DNA of 64,000 nucleotides from JBFAPK01 sp040676675 (GCF_040676675.1 NZ_JBFAPK010000046.1:1-64000); one strand, 5' to 3'. Positions 1 through 7,774 are shown, counted from the stretch's first letter. Program-made: numbers and translations. The notes: a model not told the origin generated them from the sequence alone.

Positions 1-67
1 GTGGGGCCCGCCGTGCCCGGCGAAGACATCAAGCGTGACGGGATTCGCCGGGTACGGCGGGCCCCAC
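1..67. repeat. Large inverted repeat at window edge
   Basis: Two 24-nt arms (1-24 and 44-67) are complementary except at one position (G versus A within the arm) and enclose a 19-nt loop. The repeat may continue to the left of the window. No gene overlaps it convincingly. It could be a terminator of a gene to the left or a palindromic repeat element. Confidence 0.75.
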
Positions 68-70
68 CTC

Positions 71-175
71 CACCGCCACCCTCCACGAGCGCCGCGCGAA
101 ACCCCCACCGCCACTCTCCACGAGCGCCGCGCGAAACCCCCACCGCCACTCTCCACGAGCGCCGCGCGAAACCCC
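71..175. repeat. Three tandem 35-bp repeats
   Basis: Units at 71-105, 106-140 and 141-175 share the sequence CACCGCCAC(T/C)CTCCACGAGC followed by a GCCGCGCGAAACCCC tail; only one base differs in the first unit. There are no unique spacers, so this is a simple direct repeat. It lies downstream of the carboligase gene that ends at 285. Confidence 0.85.
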
Positions 176-232
176 CACGGCCCCGCGACGCGCGAGCCCC
201 GCACGGAACCCCACCAGCCGGCGCGACCGCGG

Positions 233-276
233 GCCCGACGAACCGCGGCCCGACGAACCGCGGCCCGACGAGCGCG
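233..276. repeat. Three tandem 15-bp repeats
   Basis: The unit GCCCGACGAACCGCG occurs at 233-247 and 248-262 and a degenerate third copy follows (GCCCGACGAGCGCG). It sits just beyond the stop codon of the carboligase gene at 285. No function can be assigned. Confidence 0.75.
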
Positions 277-284
277 GCCCGAGG

Positions 285-1997
285 TCAGGACCCCGCGGTC
301 AGCTCCGGTACCGGCTCGAACTCCTTGACCGCGTTGATCGAGACGCCGTGCGCGGTGTTCGCCTCACGCTCGATCATCACCTCGACCAGGACCGGGCGGC
401 TCGTCCGCCGGGCCTCCTTGCTGGCCCAGGCGAGCGCGTCGGCGATCTCGCCCGGCTCGGTGACCCGGCGGCCGGAGCAGCCGTACGCCTCCATGATCTT
501 CACGTTGTCGGTGCCGTACTCGTCGTAGTGGATGTCGACCTCGTAGTTCATGCCGTAGCCGAGCTCGGCCTGGCGGATCAGACCGAGGTACTCGTTGTTC
601 AGCATGACGAGCACGAACGGCACGTCGTACTGGGCGGCCACGGCGAGCTCCTCGACCAGGAACTGGAAGGAGTAGTCGCCGACCACGCCGACCACCTCGG
701 CCTCCGGCCTGGCGCACTTGACGCCGATCGCCGCCGGGATCTCCCAGCCGAGCGGGCCGGCCTGCCCGCAGACCTGGTAGTGCCGGGGCTTGAAGACGTT
801 CTGGAACTGCCCGGACCAGATCTGGTAGAGCCCGATCGCGGTGACGAAGTACGTCTCCGGGCCGAAGTACTCGTTGATCTCCTTGAAGACCCGCGGCGGC
901 TTGATCGGTACGGCGTCGAAGTCGTCGCGGCGGCGCAGGGTCTCGCGCAGCTTGCGTACCCGGGAGACCCACTCGCTGCGGTCCGGGCGGGCCTGGCGGC
1001 GGGCGGCGGCGTCGCGCAGCGCCGCCAGGAAGAGCTTCGTGTCCGACACGATGCCCAGGTCCGGGCCGAAGACCTTGCCGATCTGGGTGGGTTCGATGTC
1101 GACGTGGATGAACTTGCGCTCGCCCCGGTAGGTGGCCAGGTCACCGGTGTGCCGGTCGCCGAACCGGGCGCCGAGCGCGAGCACCAGGTCCGACTCCAGG
1201 AACGAGGCGTTGCCCCACCGCTGGGTGGTCTGGATGCCGGTCATACCGGCGAAGAGATCGTGGTCCTCCGGCAGCGCCCCCTTGCCCATCAGGGTCACCT
1301 GCACCGGTACGTTCAGCTCCTCGGCGACCTCGCGCAGCAGCTCCGCGGCCTCCCCCAGGATCACGCCGCCGCCGGCCAGGATCAGCGGGCGCTCGGCCTC
1401 GAAGAGCAGGTCGAGGGCGCGCTCCACCCGGGGCAGGTGCGGCTCGACGGCGGCCACCGGCAGCGGCGCGTCGATCGAGGCGTCCCACTCGATCTCCTGC
1501 TGCTGCACGTCGAGCGGCAGGTCGATCAGTACCGGCCCGGGACGGCCGGAGCGCGCGACGCGGAACGCCTCCCGGAAGATCCAGGGTGCCTGCGCGGCCT
1601 CCTTCACCTGCACCGCCCACTTGGTCACCGGCTTGGCGATCTCGACGATGTCGACGGCCTGGAACGCCTCCTGGTGCAGCTTGGCCCGGGGCGCCTGGCC
1701 GGTGATGCAGATCATCGGGATCGAGTCCGCGTGCGCGGTGTAGAGCCCGGTGACCATGTTCGTACCGGCCGGGCCGGAGGTGCCGATGGCCACCCCCACC
1801 CGGCCGTTGGTGCGCGCCCAGCCGTCCGCCATGTGCGTGGCGCCCTCCTCGTGCCGGACGATGAGGTGCTTGATGTCGCTGCGGCGCAGCGCGGCGTAGA
1901 GCGGCAGGATGGCCGCGCCGGGACAGCCGAACGCGACGTCCACGCCCTCGGAGGCGAGCACGGCGACCACCGCGTCCATACAGGGGATCCTGGCCAT
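285..1997 (-). CDS. gcl: Glyoxylate carboligase-like ThDP enzyme
   Basis: Predicted cytoplasmic thiamine-diphosphate enzyme joining two glyoxylate molecules to tartronate semialdehyde with CO2 release. The 570 residues show the three-domain AHAS/Gcl architecture: N-terminal PYR domain with AFGCPGAAILPLYAAL, a central FAD-type domain, and a C-terminal PP domain with the ThDP/Mg motif GDYSFQF...LNNEYLGLIRQ. The context (tartronate semialdehyde reductase 42 bp upstream, hydroxypyruvate isomerase before that) strongly favours glyoxylate carboligase over acetolactate synthase. The odd point is RHE50EGATHMADG: E. coli Gcl has Val51 in place of the otherwise conserved catalytic Glu, whereas this protein keeps Glu. 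The start is ATG at 1997, preceded by GGAAGG about 8 nt upstream. It could be a distinct carboligase clade with altered pH or substrate behaviour. Confidence 0.85.
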   Translation of the reverse strand: MARIPCMDAVVAVLASEGVDVAFGCPGAAILPLYAALRRSDIKHLIVRHEEGATHMADGWARTNGRVGVAIGTSGPAGTNMVTGLYTAHADSIPMICITGQAPRAKLHQEAFQAVDIVEIAKPVTKWAVQVKEAAQAPWIFREAFRVARSGRPGPVLIDLPLDVQQQEIEWDASIDAPLPVAAVEPHLPRVERALDLLFEAERPLILAGGGVILGEAAELLREVAEELNVPVQVTLMGKGALPEDHDLFAGMTGIQTTQRWGNASFLESDLVLALGARFGDRHTGDLATYRGERKFIHVDIEPTQIGKVFGPDLGIVSDTKLFLAALRDAAARRQARPDRSEWVSRVRKLRETLRRRDDFDAVPIKPPRVFKEINEYFGPETYFVTAIGLYQIWSGQFQNVFKPRHYQVCGQAGPLGWEIPAAIGVKCARPEAEVVGVVGDYSFQFLVEELAVAAQYDVPFVLVMLNNEYLGLIRQAELGYGMNYEVDIHYDEYGTDNVKIMEAYGCSGRRVTEPGEIADALAWASKEARRTSRPVLVEVMIEREANTAHGVSINAVKEFEPVPELTAGS

Positions 1998-2039
1998 GTT
2001 CTGTACCTTCCAGCAGAGGGTTCGACGGGGTGTGGGCGC

Positions 2040-2924
2040 TCAGCGGGACGCGCGTCCGGAGAGCTGTTCGACGAGCTTGAGCAGGGCCGTGTGGTCCAGC
2101 CCGCCGTCGCCCTGGGCCTTGAGCGCGGCCATCAGCTGGGAGACCACCGCGCCGAGCGGGATGACGACGCCAACCTCCCGCGCCGCGGCCTGGAGGTTGC
2201 CGAGGTCCTTGTGGTGCAGCTCGACCCGGAATCCGGGCTGGAACTCGCGGGCGAGCATGCCGGCGGCCTTGCGGTCCAGGATCCGGTTGCCGGCGAGGCC
2301 GCCGGCGAGGACCTTGACCGCCGCGGCGGTGTCCACGCCGTACGCCTCGAGGAAGACGATCGCCTCGGCGACGAGTTCGATGGTGCCGGCCACGATGAGC
2401 TGGTTGGCGACCTTCACGGTCTGGCCCGCGCCGTGCGGCCCGACGTGCACCACGGTCGAGCCGACCACCTCGAGGATCTCCCGCGCCGCGGCGAAGTCCG
2501 CCTCCTCGCCGCCGACCATGATGGAGAGGTTGCCGTCGATGGCGCCCTGCTCTCCCCCGCTGACCGGCGCGTCGAGCACCCGTACGCCGTACTCCCGGGC
2601 GGCGGTGGCCACGTTCTGGGCGGTCTTCGGGGAGATGCTGCTGGTGTCGATGTAGAGCTGTCCCGACTTGGCGTTGGCCAGGATGCCGTCCGGGCCGAAC
2701 GCCACGTCCTCCACATCGGGCGAGTCCGGCACCATCGTGATGACGACGTCGACGACGCGGACGAGTTCCGGCACCCCGGTGCTGGTCCGGCCGCCCTGCT
2801 GGCGCAGCTGCTCCAGCCGCGGCTGGCTGCGGTCGTAGCCGATCACCTCGTACCCGGCCTTGATGAGGTTGGCCGCCATGGGCGCGCCCATGATGCCGAG
2901 CCCGATGAAGCCGATGCTGGTCAT
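2040..2924 (-). CDS. glxR: 2-hydroxy-3-oxopropionate reductase
   Basis: A 294-aa beta-hydroxyacid dehydrogenase predicted to reduce tartronate semialdehyde to D-glycerate with NAD(P)H. The N-terminus has the Rossmann motif GFIGLGIMGAPMA (residues 5-17), followed by the family substrate motif DAPVSGGEQGA near residue 118 and the catalytic-lysine segment GAGQTVKVANQL near residues 163-174. The ATG at 2924 places the Rossmann motif at the usual distance from the start; reading further upstream in the same frame enters the isomerase gene and is not credible. It lies 20 bp after the hydroxypyruvate isomerase stop and 42 bp before the carboligase start, so the three genes are very probably cotranscribed. 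Length is typical of GarR/GlxR proteins. Confidence 0.93.
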   Translation of the reverse strand: MTSIGFIGLGIMGAPMAANLIKAGYEVIGYDRSQPRLEQLRQQGGRTSTGVPELVRVVDVVITMVPDSPDVEDVAFGPDGILANAKSGQLYIDTSSISPKTAQNVATAAREYGVRVLDAPVSGGEQGAIDGNLSIMVGGEEADFAAAREILEVVGSTVVHVGPHGAGQTVKVANQLIVAGTIELVAEAIVFLEAYGVDTAAAVKVLAGGLAGNRILDRKAAGMLAREFQPGFRVELHHKDLGNLQAAAREVGVVIPLGAVVSQLMAALKAQGDGGLDHTALLKLVEQLSGRASR

Positions 2925-2944
2925 GTCGCTTCTCCTTGCCGATC

Positions 2945-3781
2945 TCAGTTGCGGGTGGACGCGCGGCGCTGGCGGGGAAGCCAGCCGAACGAGTCGGCGC
3001 TCGGGCCGAGGGGCTTGTACTCGCAGCCGACGTAGCCGGCGTAGCCGGCCCGTTCGAGCTGGGCGAGGAGGCCGTCGACGTCGAGCGAGCCGGTGCCGGG
3101 CTGGTTGCGGCCCGGTACGTCGGCGACCTGGACGTGGCCGACCCGCCCGGCGTGCGCGGCGATGACCCCGGCCAGGTCCTCGCCGTTGCGGGCGAGGTGG
3201 TAGAGGTCGAGCAGCAGGCGCAGGTTGTCCTGGTCGCCCTGCGCCCGCGCCCGGTCGATCACCTCGAACACGTCGGCGGCGGTACGGAGCGGATAGGCGG
3301 GGTTCTCCGCCGAGTTCAGCGGCTCCACGAGCACCACCGCCCCGATCCCGCCCGCGGCCTTGGCGGCGAGGGCGAGGTTCTCGGCGGCCAGCTCGTCCTG
3401 GGCCCGCGGGTCGACCCCGTCCAGCCGGTTGCCGTAGAGCGCGTTGAGCGCCCGGCAGCCAGTGGACTCCGCGATCCCGACCGCGACGTCGATGTTGTCC
3501 CGGAACCGGGCGGAGTGCGGCGGCTGGGAGAGCAGGCCCCGGTCGCCCGCTGGCATGTCGCCGGCGTCGAAGTTGAGCCCCACCAGCCGTACGCCGGCGT
3601 CGTCGAGCGCGCGCAGGAACGCGGTGACCTCCCCGTCGGGCGGGGTCGGCGTGGCGAACGGCCACCAGAACTCGACCGCGTCGAAGCCGGCCTCGGCCGC
3701 CGCGGCCGGGCGCCGCAGCAGCGGCAGCTCGGTGAAGAGGATGGAGAGGTTCACGTCGTAGCGCAGGCCGTGTTCCGTCAT
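2945..3781 (-). CDS. hyi: Hydroxypyruvate isomerase
   Basis: A 278-aa xylose-isomerase-like TIM barrel (AP endonuclease family 2) predicted to interconvert hydroxypyruvate and tartronate semialdehyde. Visible family signatures are FDAVEFWWPFATP near residue 31, the metal/catalytic glutamates in VLVEPLNS and GCEYKP, and GHVQVADVPGR near the C-terminal third. ATG at 3781 (MTEHGLRYDVN) is preceded by GGAAGGAAAC on the minus strand; an upstream in-frame extension would run through the 3861-3924 hairpin and is rejected. It is the first gene of the hyi-glxR-gcl operon. Together with its neighbours it channels glyoxylate and hydroxypyruvate to D-glycerate; the glycerate kinase needed next is not in the window. 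Confidence 0.9.
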   Translation of the reverse strand: MTEHGLRYDVNLSILFTELPLLRRPAAAAEAGFDAVEFWWPFATPTPPDGEVTAFLRALDDAGVRLVGLNFDAGDMPAGDRGLLSQPPHSARFRDNIDVAVGIAESTGCRALNALYGNRLDGVDPRAQDELAAENLALAAKAAGGIGAVVLVEPLNSAENPAYPLRTAADVFEVIDRARAQGDQDNLRLLLDLYHLARNGEDLAGVIAAHAGRVGHVQVADVPGRNQPGTGSLDVDGLLAQLERAGYAGYVGCEYKPLGPSADSFGWLPRQRRASTRN

Positions 3782-3860
3782 GTCCGGGGTTTCCTTCCAC
3801 GCCTGGTGGGGAGCGTCATCGACTGTTCGTGTCCGGGTGCGGTCGACCCGCCGCCCGACG

Positions 3861-3924
3861 CGTCGATCTAGGGCAAATCCTCGTGGCTGGATCTCCAATC
3901 ACCACGATTTGCCCTAGATCGACG
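3861..3924. terminator. Long hairpin between hyi and aldehyde dehydrogenase
   Basis: Arms at 3861-3886 and 3902-3924 pair over 18 consecutive bases (cgtcgatctagggcaaat), then a 3-nt bulge, then five more pairs, closing a loop of about 15 nt. It stands downstream of the aldehyde dehydrogenase stop (3943) and upstream of the hyi start (3781), so a transcription terminator is the simplest reading. There is no U-tract. The AT-containing arms are unlike the pure G/C hairpins elsewhere in the window, so a dispersed palindromic repeat is an alternative. Confidence 0.7.
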
Positions 3925-3942
3925 GGGGCCTGTGGGGACGGG

Positions 3943-5484
3943 TCAGGCCGCGGCCGGGTAGAGCGCCCGGGAGGGGAAGTTGCCGTAGAGCGGGTCGTCG
4001 GCCGGCCCCTGGGTGACCGCCTGCACCAGCAGCGCGCCGCCGACGAACGCGCCGCGCCAGGAGGCGCCCTTGCCGCCGAAGACCTCCTGCCGGTCCCCTC
4101 GGGAGCGGGGCTTGTTGATCCCGACCTTGAACGCCTGCAGCTCCGCGCCGAGTCGCCGCGCGGCCACCTCGTCGTCGCAGGCGATCGAGGCGACCAGGGC
4201 CCCGTTGCTGGCGTTCATCGCGGCCAGCAGCTCCGCCTCGGTGTCGACCAGCACGATCGTGTCGACCGGGCCGAACGGCTCGGCGTGGAACAGCGGCGAG
4301 GAGGGCGGCGGCCCGAGGATCGCCACGGGCGGCAGGTACGCCGAGGTGTCCTGGCCCGGCAGGAAGAGCCCGTCGTCGAGCGAGCCCCGGTAGAGCGGTA
4401 CGCCCCCGCGGGCGATGGCGTCGTCGACCACGTCGTTCAGCTCGGTCGCCTTCGCGTCCTTGATCAGCGGCCCGAAGTCGAGCTCCGGGAAGTCCTCCTG
4501 CCCCGACGCGACCGCGAGCGGGTGACCGAAGCGGACGCCTCCCACCGCCGGCAGGTACGCGGCGAGGAAGTCGTTGAAGAGCGACCGCTGGACGACGTAG
4601 CGCGGGTACGCGGTGCAGCGCTGCTTGCCGTACTCGAAGGACTTGCGTACGTGCTTGCCGAGCAGGTCCCAGTCGCTGAAGTTCCAGACGCCCCAGCAGT
4701 TGAGCCCCTCCTGTTCGAGGATGTGCCGCTTGCCGGTGTCGACCAGGCCGGCGACCCGGCCGCCGACGTCGCGCCCGCCGACGAAGGAGACGCACCCGAT
4801 CTCGGGCGCCCCGACCAGCACCGGGGAGAGCTTCGCCCCGCTGCCGCTGATCAGCGTCACCGGCAACCCGTGCCGGGCGACGAGCGCGCTGGCCAGCGTC
4901 AGGCAGGCCACCCCGCCGTCGGTCGGCGTCTTCGCGATCACGGCGTTGCCGGCCAGCAGCTGCACCAGCATCGCGTGCATGATCACGCTCATCGGGTAGT
5001 TCCAGCTGGCGATGTTGCTCACCGGCCCGGGCAGCGGACGCCGGTCGACCAGCATCTCGTCGATCTCGTCGAGGTACCAGCGAACCCCGTCGATGCAGCG
5101 GTCCACGTCGGCGGTCGCCAGCCGCCACGGTTTGCCGATCTCCCACACCAGCAGCAGGGCGAGCAGGTCGCGGTGCTCGCGCAGCGACGCCAGCGCGTCG
5201 CGGACGCACGCCTTGCGGGTGGCCAGGGGGATCCGGGACCACCGCCGGTGGTCGTCCGCGGCGGCCCGCACGGCCGACGCCGCGGTCGCCGCGTCGACGA
5301 GCGGGGGCCCGGCGATGGGGGTGCCGTCCACGGCCGAGGTGGCCGCGGCCGGTACGCCGTCGCGGCGCCACTGCCGGCCCCAGTAGTTCAGAACGCGGTC
5401 GTCGTGGAACGCCTCGGGCGCGACCCGCAGGCATCGGGCGTACACGTCGGCCCAGGCGGTGCCGGGCTTGAGGATCAGGGGCAC
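3943..5484 (-). CDS. Aldehyde dehydrogenase family protein
   Basis: A 513-aa NAD(P)-dependent aldehyde dehydrogenase of unknown substrate. Visible features are the cofactor/oxyanion segment SNIASWNYPMSV, the general-base glutamate in ILEQEGLN, the nucleophile in YGKQRCTAYPR, and a C-terminal PFGPVDTIV...NASNGALVAS segment typical of the fold. The context LEQEGLNCWGVWNFSDWD is unusual for standard ALDHs, so it belongs to a divergent subfamily. GTG at 5484 is chosen because GGAGG lies about 5 nt upstream on the minus strand; an ATG far upstream (5664) would run through the 5632-5644 operator. Its position next to glyoxylate genes suggests a small C2/C3 aldehyde such as glycolaldehyde or a semialdehyde, but this is inference. 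Confidence 0.8.
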   Translation of the reverse strand: MPLILKPGTAWADVYARCLRVAPEAFHDDRVLNYWGRQWRRDGVPAAATSAVDGTPIAGPPLVDAATAASAVRAAADDHRRWSRIPLATRKACVRDALASLREHRDLLALLLVWEIGKPWRLATADVDRCIDGVRWYLDEIDEMLVDRRPLPGPVSNIASWNYPMSVIMHAMLVQLLAGNAVIAKTPTDGGVACLTLASALVARHGLPVTLISGSGAKLSPVLVGAPEIGCVSFVGGRDVGGRVAGLVDTGKRHILEQEGLNCWGVWNFSDWDLLGKHVRKSFEYGKQRCTAYPRYVVQRSLFNDFLAAYLPAVGGVRFGHPLAVASGQEDFPELDFGPLIKDAKATELNDVVDDAIARGGVPLYRGSLDDGLFLPGQDTSAYLPPVAILGPPPSSPLFHAEPFGPVDTIVLVDTEAELLAAMNASNGALVASIACDDEVAARRLGAELQAFKVGINKPRSRGDRQEVFGGKGASWRGAFVGGALLVQAVTQGPADDPLYGNFPSRALYPAAA

Positions 5485-5631
5485 GGGAGCCTCCAGCGGC
5501 TTCGGGTGTCCTGGGGTGCACCGGCGGGGCCGGGCGGGTGACGAGAATGGGTCCGGGTCTGGACCGGGCAGCAGGCGGGTGGCCTGGCCGAGGAACGGAT
5601 CGCGGCGCCGGATCGGGCCGTTCGATAGTTT

Positions 5632-5644
5632 GCATACAGTATGC
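5632..5644. promoter_or_regulatory. Palindromic operator GCATAC-A-GTATGC
   Basis: A perfect 13-nt palindrome with a central A lies about 150 bp upstream of the aldehyde dehydrogenase start. The same CGCATAC half-site recurs twice upstream of the neighbouring dehydrogenase gene. Spacing and symmetry suggest a dimeric repressor such as a GntR/FadR-type protein; no such gene is present in the window. Confidence 0.6.
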
Positions 5645-5733
5645 GAAAGCACCGGCCGGGGCAAGGGTGTCGCGGTGCCGGGTTCGACCGCGGCCCGGGC
5701 GCCGGCGGTGCCGGTGGCTCGGTCCCGGCCCGG

Positions 5734-6735
5734 TCAGGGCGGGGCCGAGGTGGAGGTCAGCGCGGCCTGGCGTACGCCCCGGGCCAGCAGCGAGGTCATC
5801 GCGTAGACGCAGCGCAACGTGGGGGCGGGCGCGCCGGTGATGTCGGCGATCTCCACCACCGCCCCGATGATCGCGTCGAGTTCGAGTTCCTTGCCGGCCT
5901 CGAGGTCCTGCAACATCGACGTCTTGTGGTCGCCGACCCGGCGGGCCCCGTCGATCCGTTTGGCGATGGAGATCTCCGGCCGGCTGCCGACCCGACCGGC
6001 GATGTCGAGCGTCTCCTCCATCATCCGCGCCACCACCCGGGCGGTACCGGCGTCGCCGCAGATCTCGCCCATCGTCGCCCGGGTCAGGGCGCTGATCGGG
6101 TTGAGCGAGACGTTGCCCATCAGTTTGATCCAGATGTCGTCGCGCAGCCTCGGCTCGACGGGGCACTTCAGGCCCCCCGCGATCATCGCCTCGCTGTACC
6201 GCGCGCAGCGCTCCGAGACGGAACCGTCCGGCTCGCCGATGCTGAACCGGGTCCCCTCGATGTGGCGGATCACGCCCGGCGACTCGATGACGGTCGCGGG
6301 ATAGACCACGCAGCCGATCGCGCGCTCCGGTGGCATCACGGCCGAGGTGGCGCCGTTCGGGTCGACCGCCTCGATGCGGTAGTTCTCGTAGGGCCCGGCG
6401 AGCTTGTGGAAGTACCACCACGGGATGCCGTTCTGCCCGGCGATCAGCGCGGTGTGCGGCGCGAGCAGCGGCTCCAGCAGCGGCCCGGCCGAGGCGTAGG
6501 AGTGGGCCTTGAGCCCGAGGAAGACGTAGTCCACCGGTCCGATCTCGCGCGGATCGTCCGTGGCGTGTGGATGGGCCGAGAAGTCGCCGCGCGGGCTGAG
6601 CACCCGTACGCCGTTGGCGCGGAGGGCGGCGAGATGCGCGCCCCGGGCTACCAGATGGACCTCGACTCCGGCCCGACACAACGAAGCACCGACATAGGCC
6701 CCGATCGCCCCCGCTCCGAGAACAGCAACTCGCAC
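5734..6735 (-). CDS. 2-dehydropantoate 2-reductase family dehydrogenase
   Basis: A 333-aa protein of the ApbA/PanE family (NADPH-dependent reduction of a 2-keto acid). It starts with the Rossmann motif VAVLGAGAIGAYVGASL, has a C-terminal helical domain with WIKLMGNVSLNPISAL carrying the expected catalytic lysine, and GKELELDAI with the conserved glutamate region. GTG at 6735 is used because it puts the Rossmann motif at the N-terminus and follows GGGAGAAG on the minus strand. The protein is unlikely to be the pantothenate enzyme in this setting: it neighbours glyoxylate/C3 genes and shares their operator type, so reduction of a related hydroxy-keto acid is more likely. It lies 249 bp upstream of the aldehyde dehydrogenase gene, with its own promoter region. 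Confidence 0.82.
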   Translation of the reverse strand: MRVAVLGAGAIGAYVGASLCRAGVEVHLVARGAHLAALRANGVRVLSPRGDFSAHPHATDDPREIGPVDYVFLGLKAHSYASAGPLLEPLLAPHTALIAGQNGIPWWYFHKLAGPYENYRIEAVDPNGATSAVMPPERAIGCVVYPATVIESPGVIRHIEGTRFSIGEPDGSVSERCARYSEAMIAGGLKCPVEPRLRDDIWIKLMGNVSLNPISALTRATMGEICGDAGTARVVARMMEETLDIAGRVGSRPEISIAKRIDGARRVGDHKTSMLQDLEAGKELELDAIIGAVVEIADITGAPAPTLRCVYAMTSLLARGVRQAALTSTSAPP

Positions 6736-6775
6736 AGGCTTCTCCCTTCCCGCCGCCACGTCAGGGATCTTGACT

Positions 6776-6806
6776 ACTGTATGCGTTATGCGGAGGACAG
6801 TATGCG
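6776..6806. promoter_or_regulatory. Paired CGCATAC operator half-sites
   Basis: ACTGTATGCG (6776-6785) and ACAGTATGCG (6797-6806) are near-identical direct repeats 21 bp apart, two helical turns, with a further TATGCG at 6787-6792 between them. They match the half-sites of the palindrome at 5632-5644. They lie 41-71 bp upstream of the GTG at 6735, where a promoter is expected. Common control of both dehydrogenase genes is inferred. Confidence 0.6.
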
Positions 6807-6812
6807 ATACGG

Positions 6813-7205
6813 TTTTCGAAACTGACAAGGCTTAGGGACGTTCGCACTGGTCAACGACGTGGAACCGGTACGCCTCGGAGTGGATCGATCCACTCGGACG
6901 CGGCCAGGAAAGCGCGTACCCGATCCGAAGGCCACGACGTGGGCGGACAGCCACGGCCAACCGCGGCGGCCACCGTCGGCGCCGGGGCCACCACCGTCGG
7001 TCGGGGCGGCCAGGGCGGGCCAGGGCGGGTCGGGGCGACTGTCGGCGCGCGGGGGCCGCCCGCCGCCACCTCACCGGGCGTCAGCGGACGGGGTACGACA
7101 ACAACACCCGGTCGACGCCGGGCGGGTGTGGCGTCGACGCGCCGGCGGGCGGCGCGACCGGAGTGCTCCCCCGTTCGCGCCGCCCGCTCCGGCTCAGCGG
7201 CCGCG
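6813..7205. other. Non-coding GC-rich interval with 18-bp palindrome
   Basis: No open reading frame here has gene-like composition. The only clear structure is a perfect 18-bp palindrome gagtggatcgatccactc at 6878-6895. Around 7003-7040 there is a simple GGGCGG(C/T)CAGGGCGGG-type repetition. The rest shows nothing recognisable. Confidence 0.6.
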
Positions 7206-7228
7206 CCGACCCGCCCGGGGCGGGTCGG
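7206..7228 (-). terminator. Hairpin terminator
   Basis: CCGACCCGCC (7206-7215) pairs perfectly with GGCGGGTCGG (7219-7228) across a 3-nt loop. It lies 22 bp beyond the stop codon (7250) of the minus-strand gene 7250-7774, which it probably terminates. Confidence 0.65.
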
Positions 7229-7249
7229 TGCGGCCGGCGGTCGGAGCGG

Positions 7250-7774
7250 TCAGACCTCGGCCGGCGACGGGAAACCGTAGCGCAGCGCGTGGTCGGGGTC
7301 GCTCGGGTCGATCTGCCGCAGCCCCTCGTCGGCGAGCCGCTTGTTGACCTCGTCCAGGTTCTCCCGGACCAGCCGCGCCTCCTCCTCCGTGATCTTGCCC
7401 CGGTGCGGCTTGCCGGCGTGTTCGAGCGTGCCGTAGTCGAGCCGGTCCGCCGCACCCCGCCGGGTGCTCTTCGCCGGACGTACCCGCTCGGCCGTCTTCA
7501 GCAACTGCGCCATCGGTACGTCGGTCGCGAGGGAGTCGAACTCACTGGCGGTGAGCACCACCCGGCGCGGCTCGCCGTCGCCGTCGTGGACCTCCACGAT
7601 CGCCACGTCGAGCGCCGCGTCGTCGATGCTCTCGGCCTCGAGCGCCGTGGCCTCGAGCTGCACAGGTCCCGCCACCAGGTCCGGGTGCTCCAGGACGACC
7701 ACGCGCACCACCTCGTCGTCCGAGTCGAGGACCTTGCCACTGAAATCGGAGACATGAACCGTCTTCTTGCCCAT
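7250..7774 (-). CDS. Hypothetical acidic protein
   Basis: A 174-aa, strongly acidic, soluble protein starting MGKKTVHVSDFSGK at the ATG 7774; GGAG lies about 11 nt upstream. The N-terminal half is beta-strand-like (VVRVVVLEHPDLVAGPVQLEA) and the C-terminal half is charged and helical (KITEEEARLVRENLDEVNKRLADEGL), ending in DPSDPDHALRYGF. I do not recognise a named family. The opening loosely recalls small actinobacterial DNA-associated proteins, but no DNA-binding motif is convincing. Composition and codon bias are those of a real gene, and a hairpin follows its stop. It stands alone, transcribed away from the beta-propeller gene at 8067. Confidence 0.8.
   Translation of the reverse strand: MGKKTVHVSDFSGKVLDSDDEVVRVVVLEHPDLVAGPVQLEATALEAESIDDAALDVAIVEVHDGDGEPRRVVLTASEFDSLATDVPMAQLLKTAERVRPAKSTRRGAADRLDYGTLEHAGKPHRGKITEEEARLVRENLDEVNKRLADEGLRQIDPSDPDHALRYGFPSPAEV

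Noticed and set aside
71..175. Possible CRISPR array
   Set aside because: Repeats are contiguous with no unique spacers, there are only three, and no cas genes are present.
1..528. Plus-strand open frame at the left edge
   Set aside because: Covers the repeats and the 3' end of gcl in antisense, with Arg/Pro-rich composition only.
348..3035. Long plus-strand reading frame of 895 codons
   Set aside because: It is antisense to gcl and glxR, whose motifs are clear; Asp/Arg/Gly-rich composition reflects high third-position GC on the other strand.
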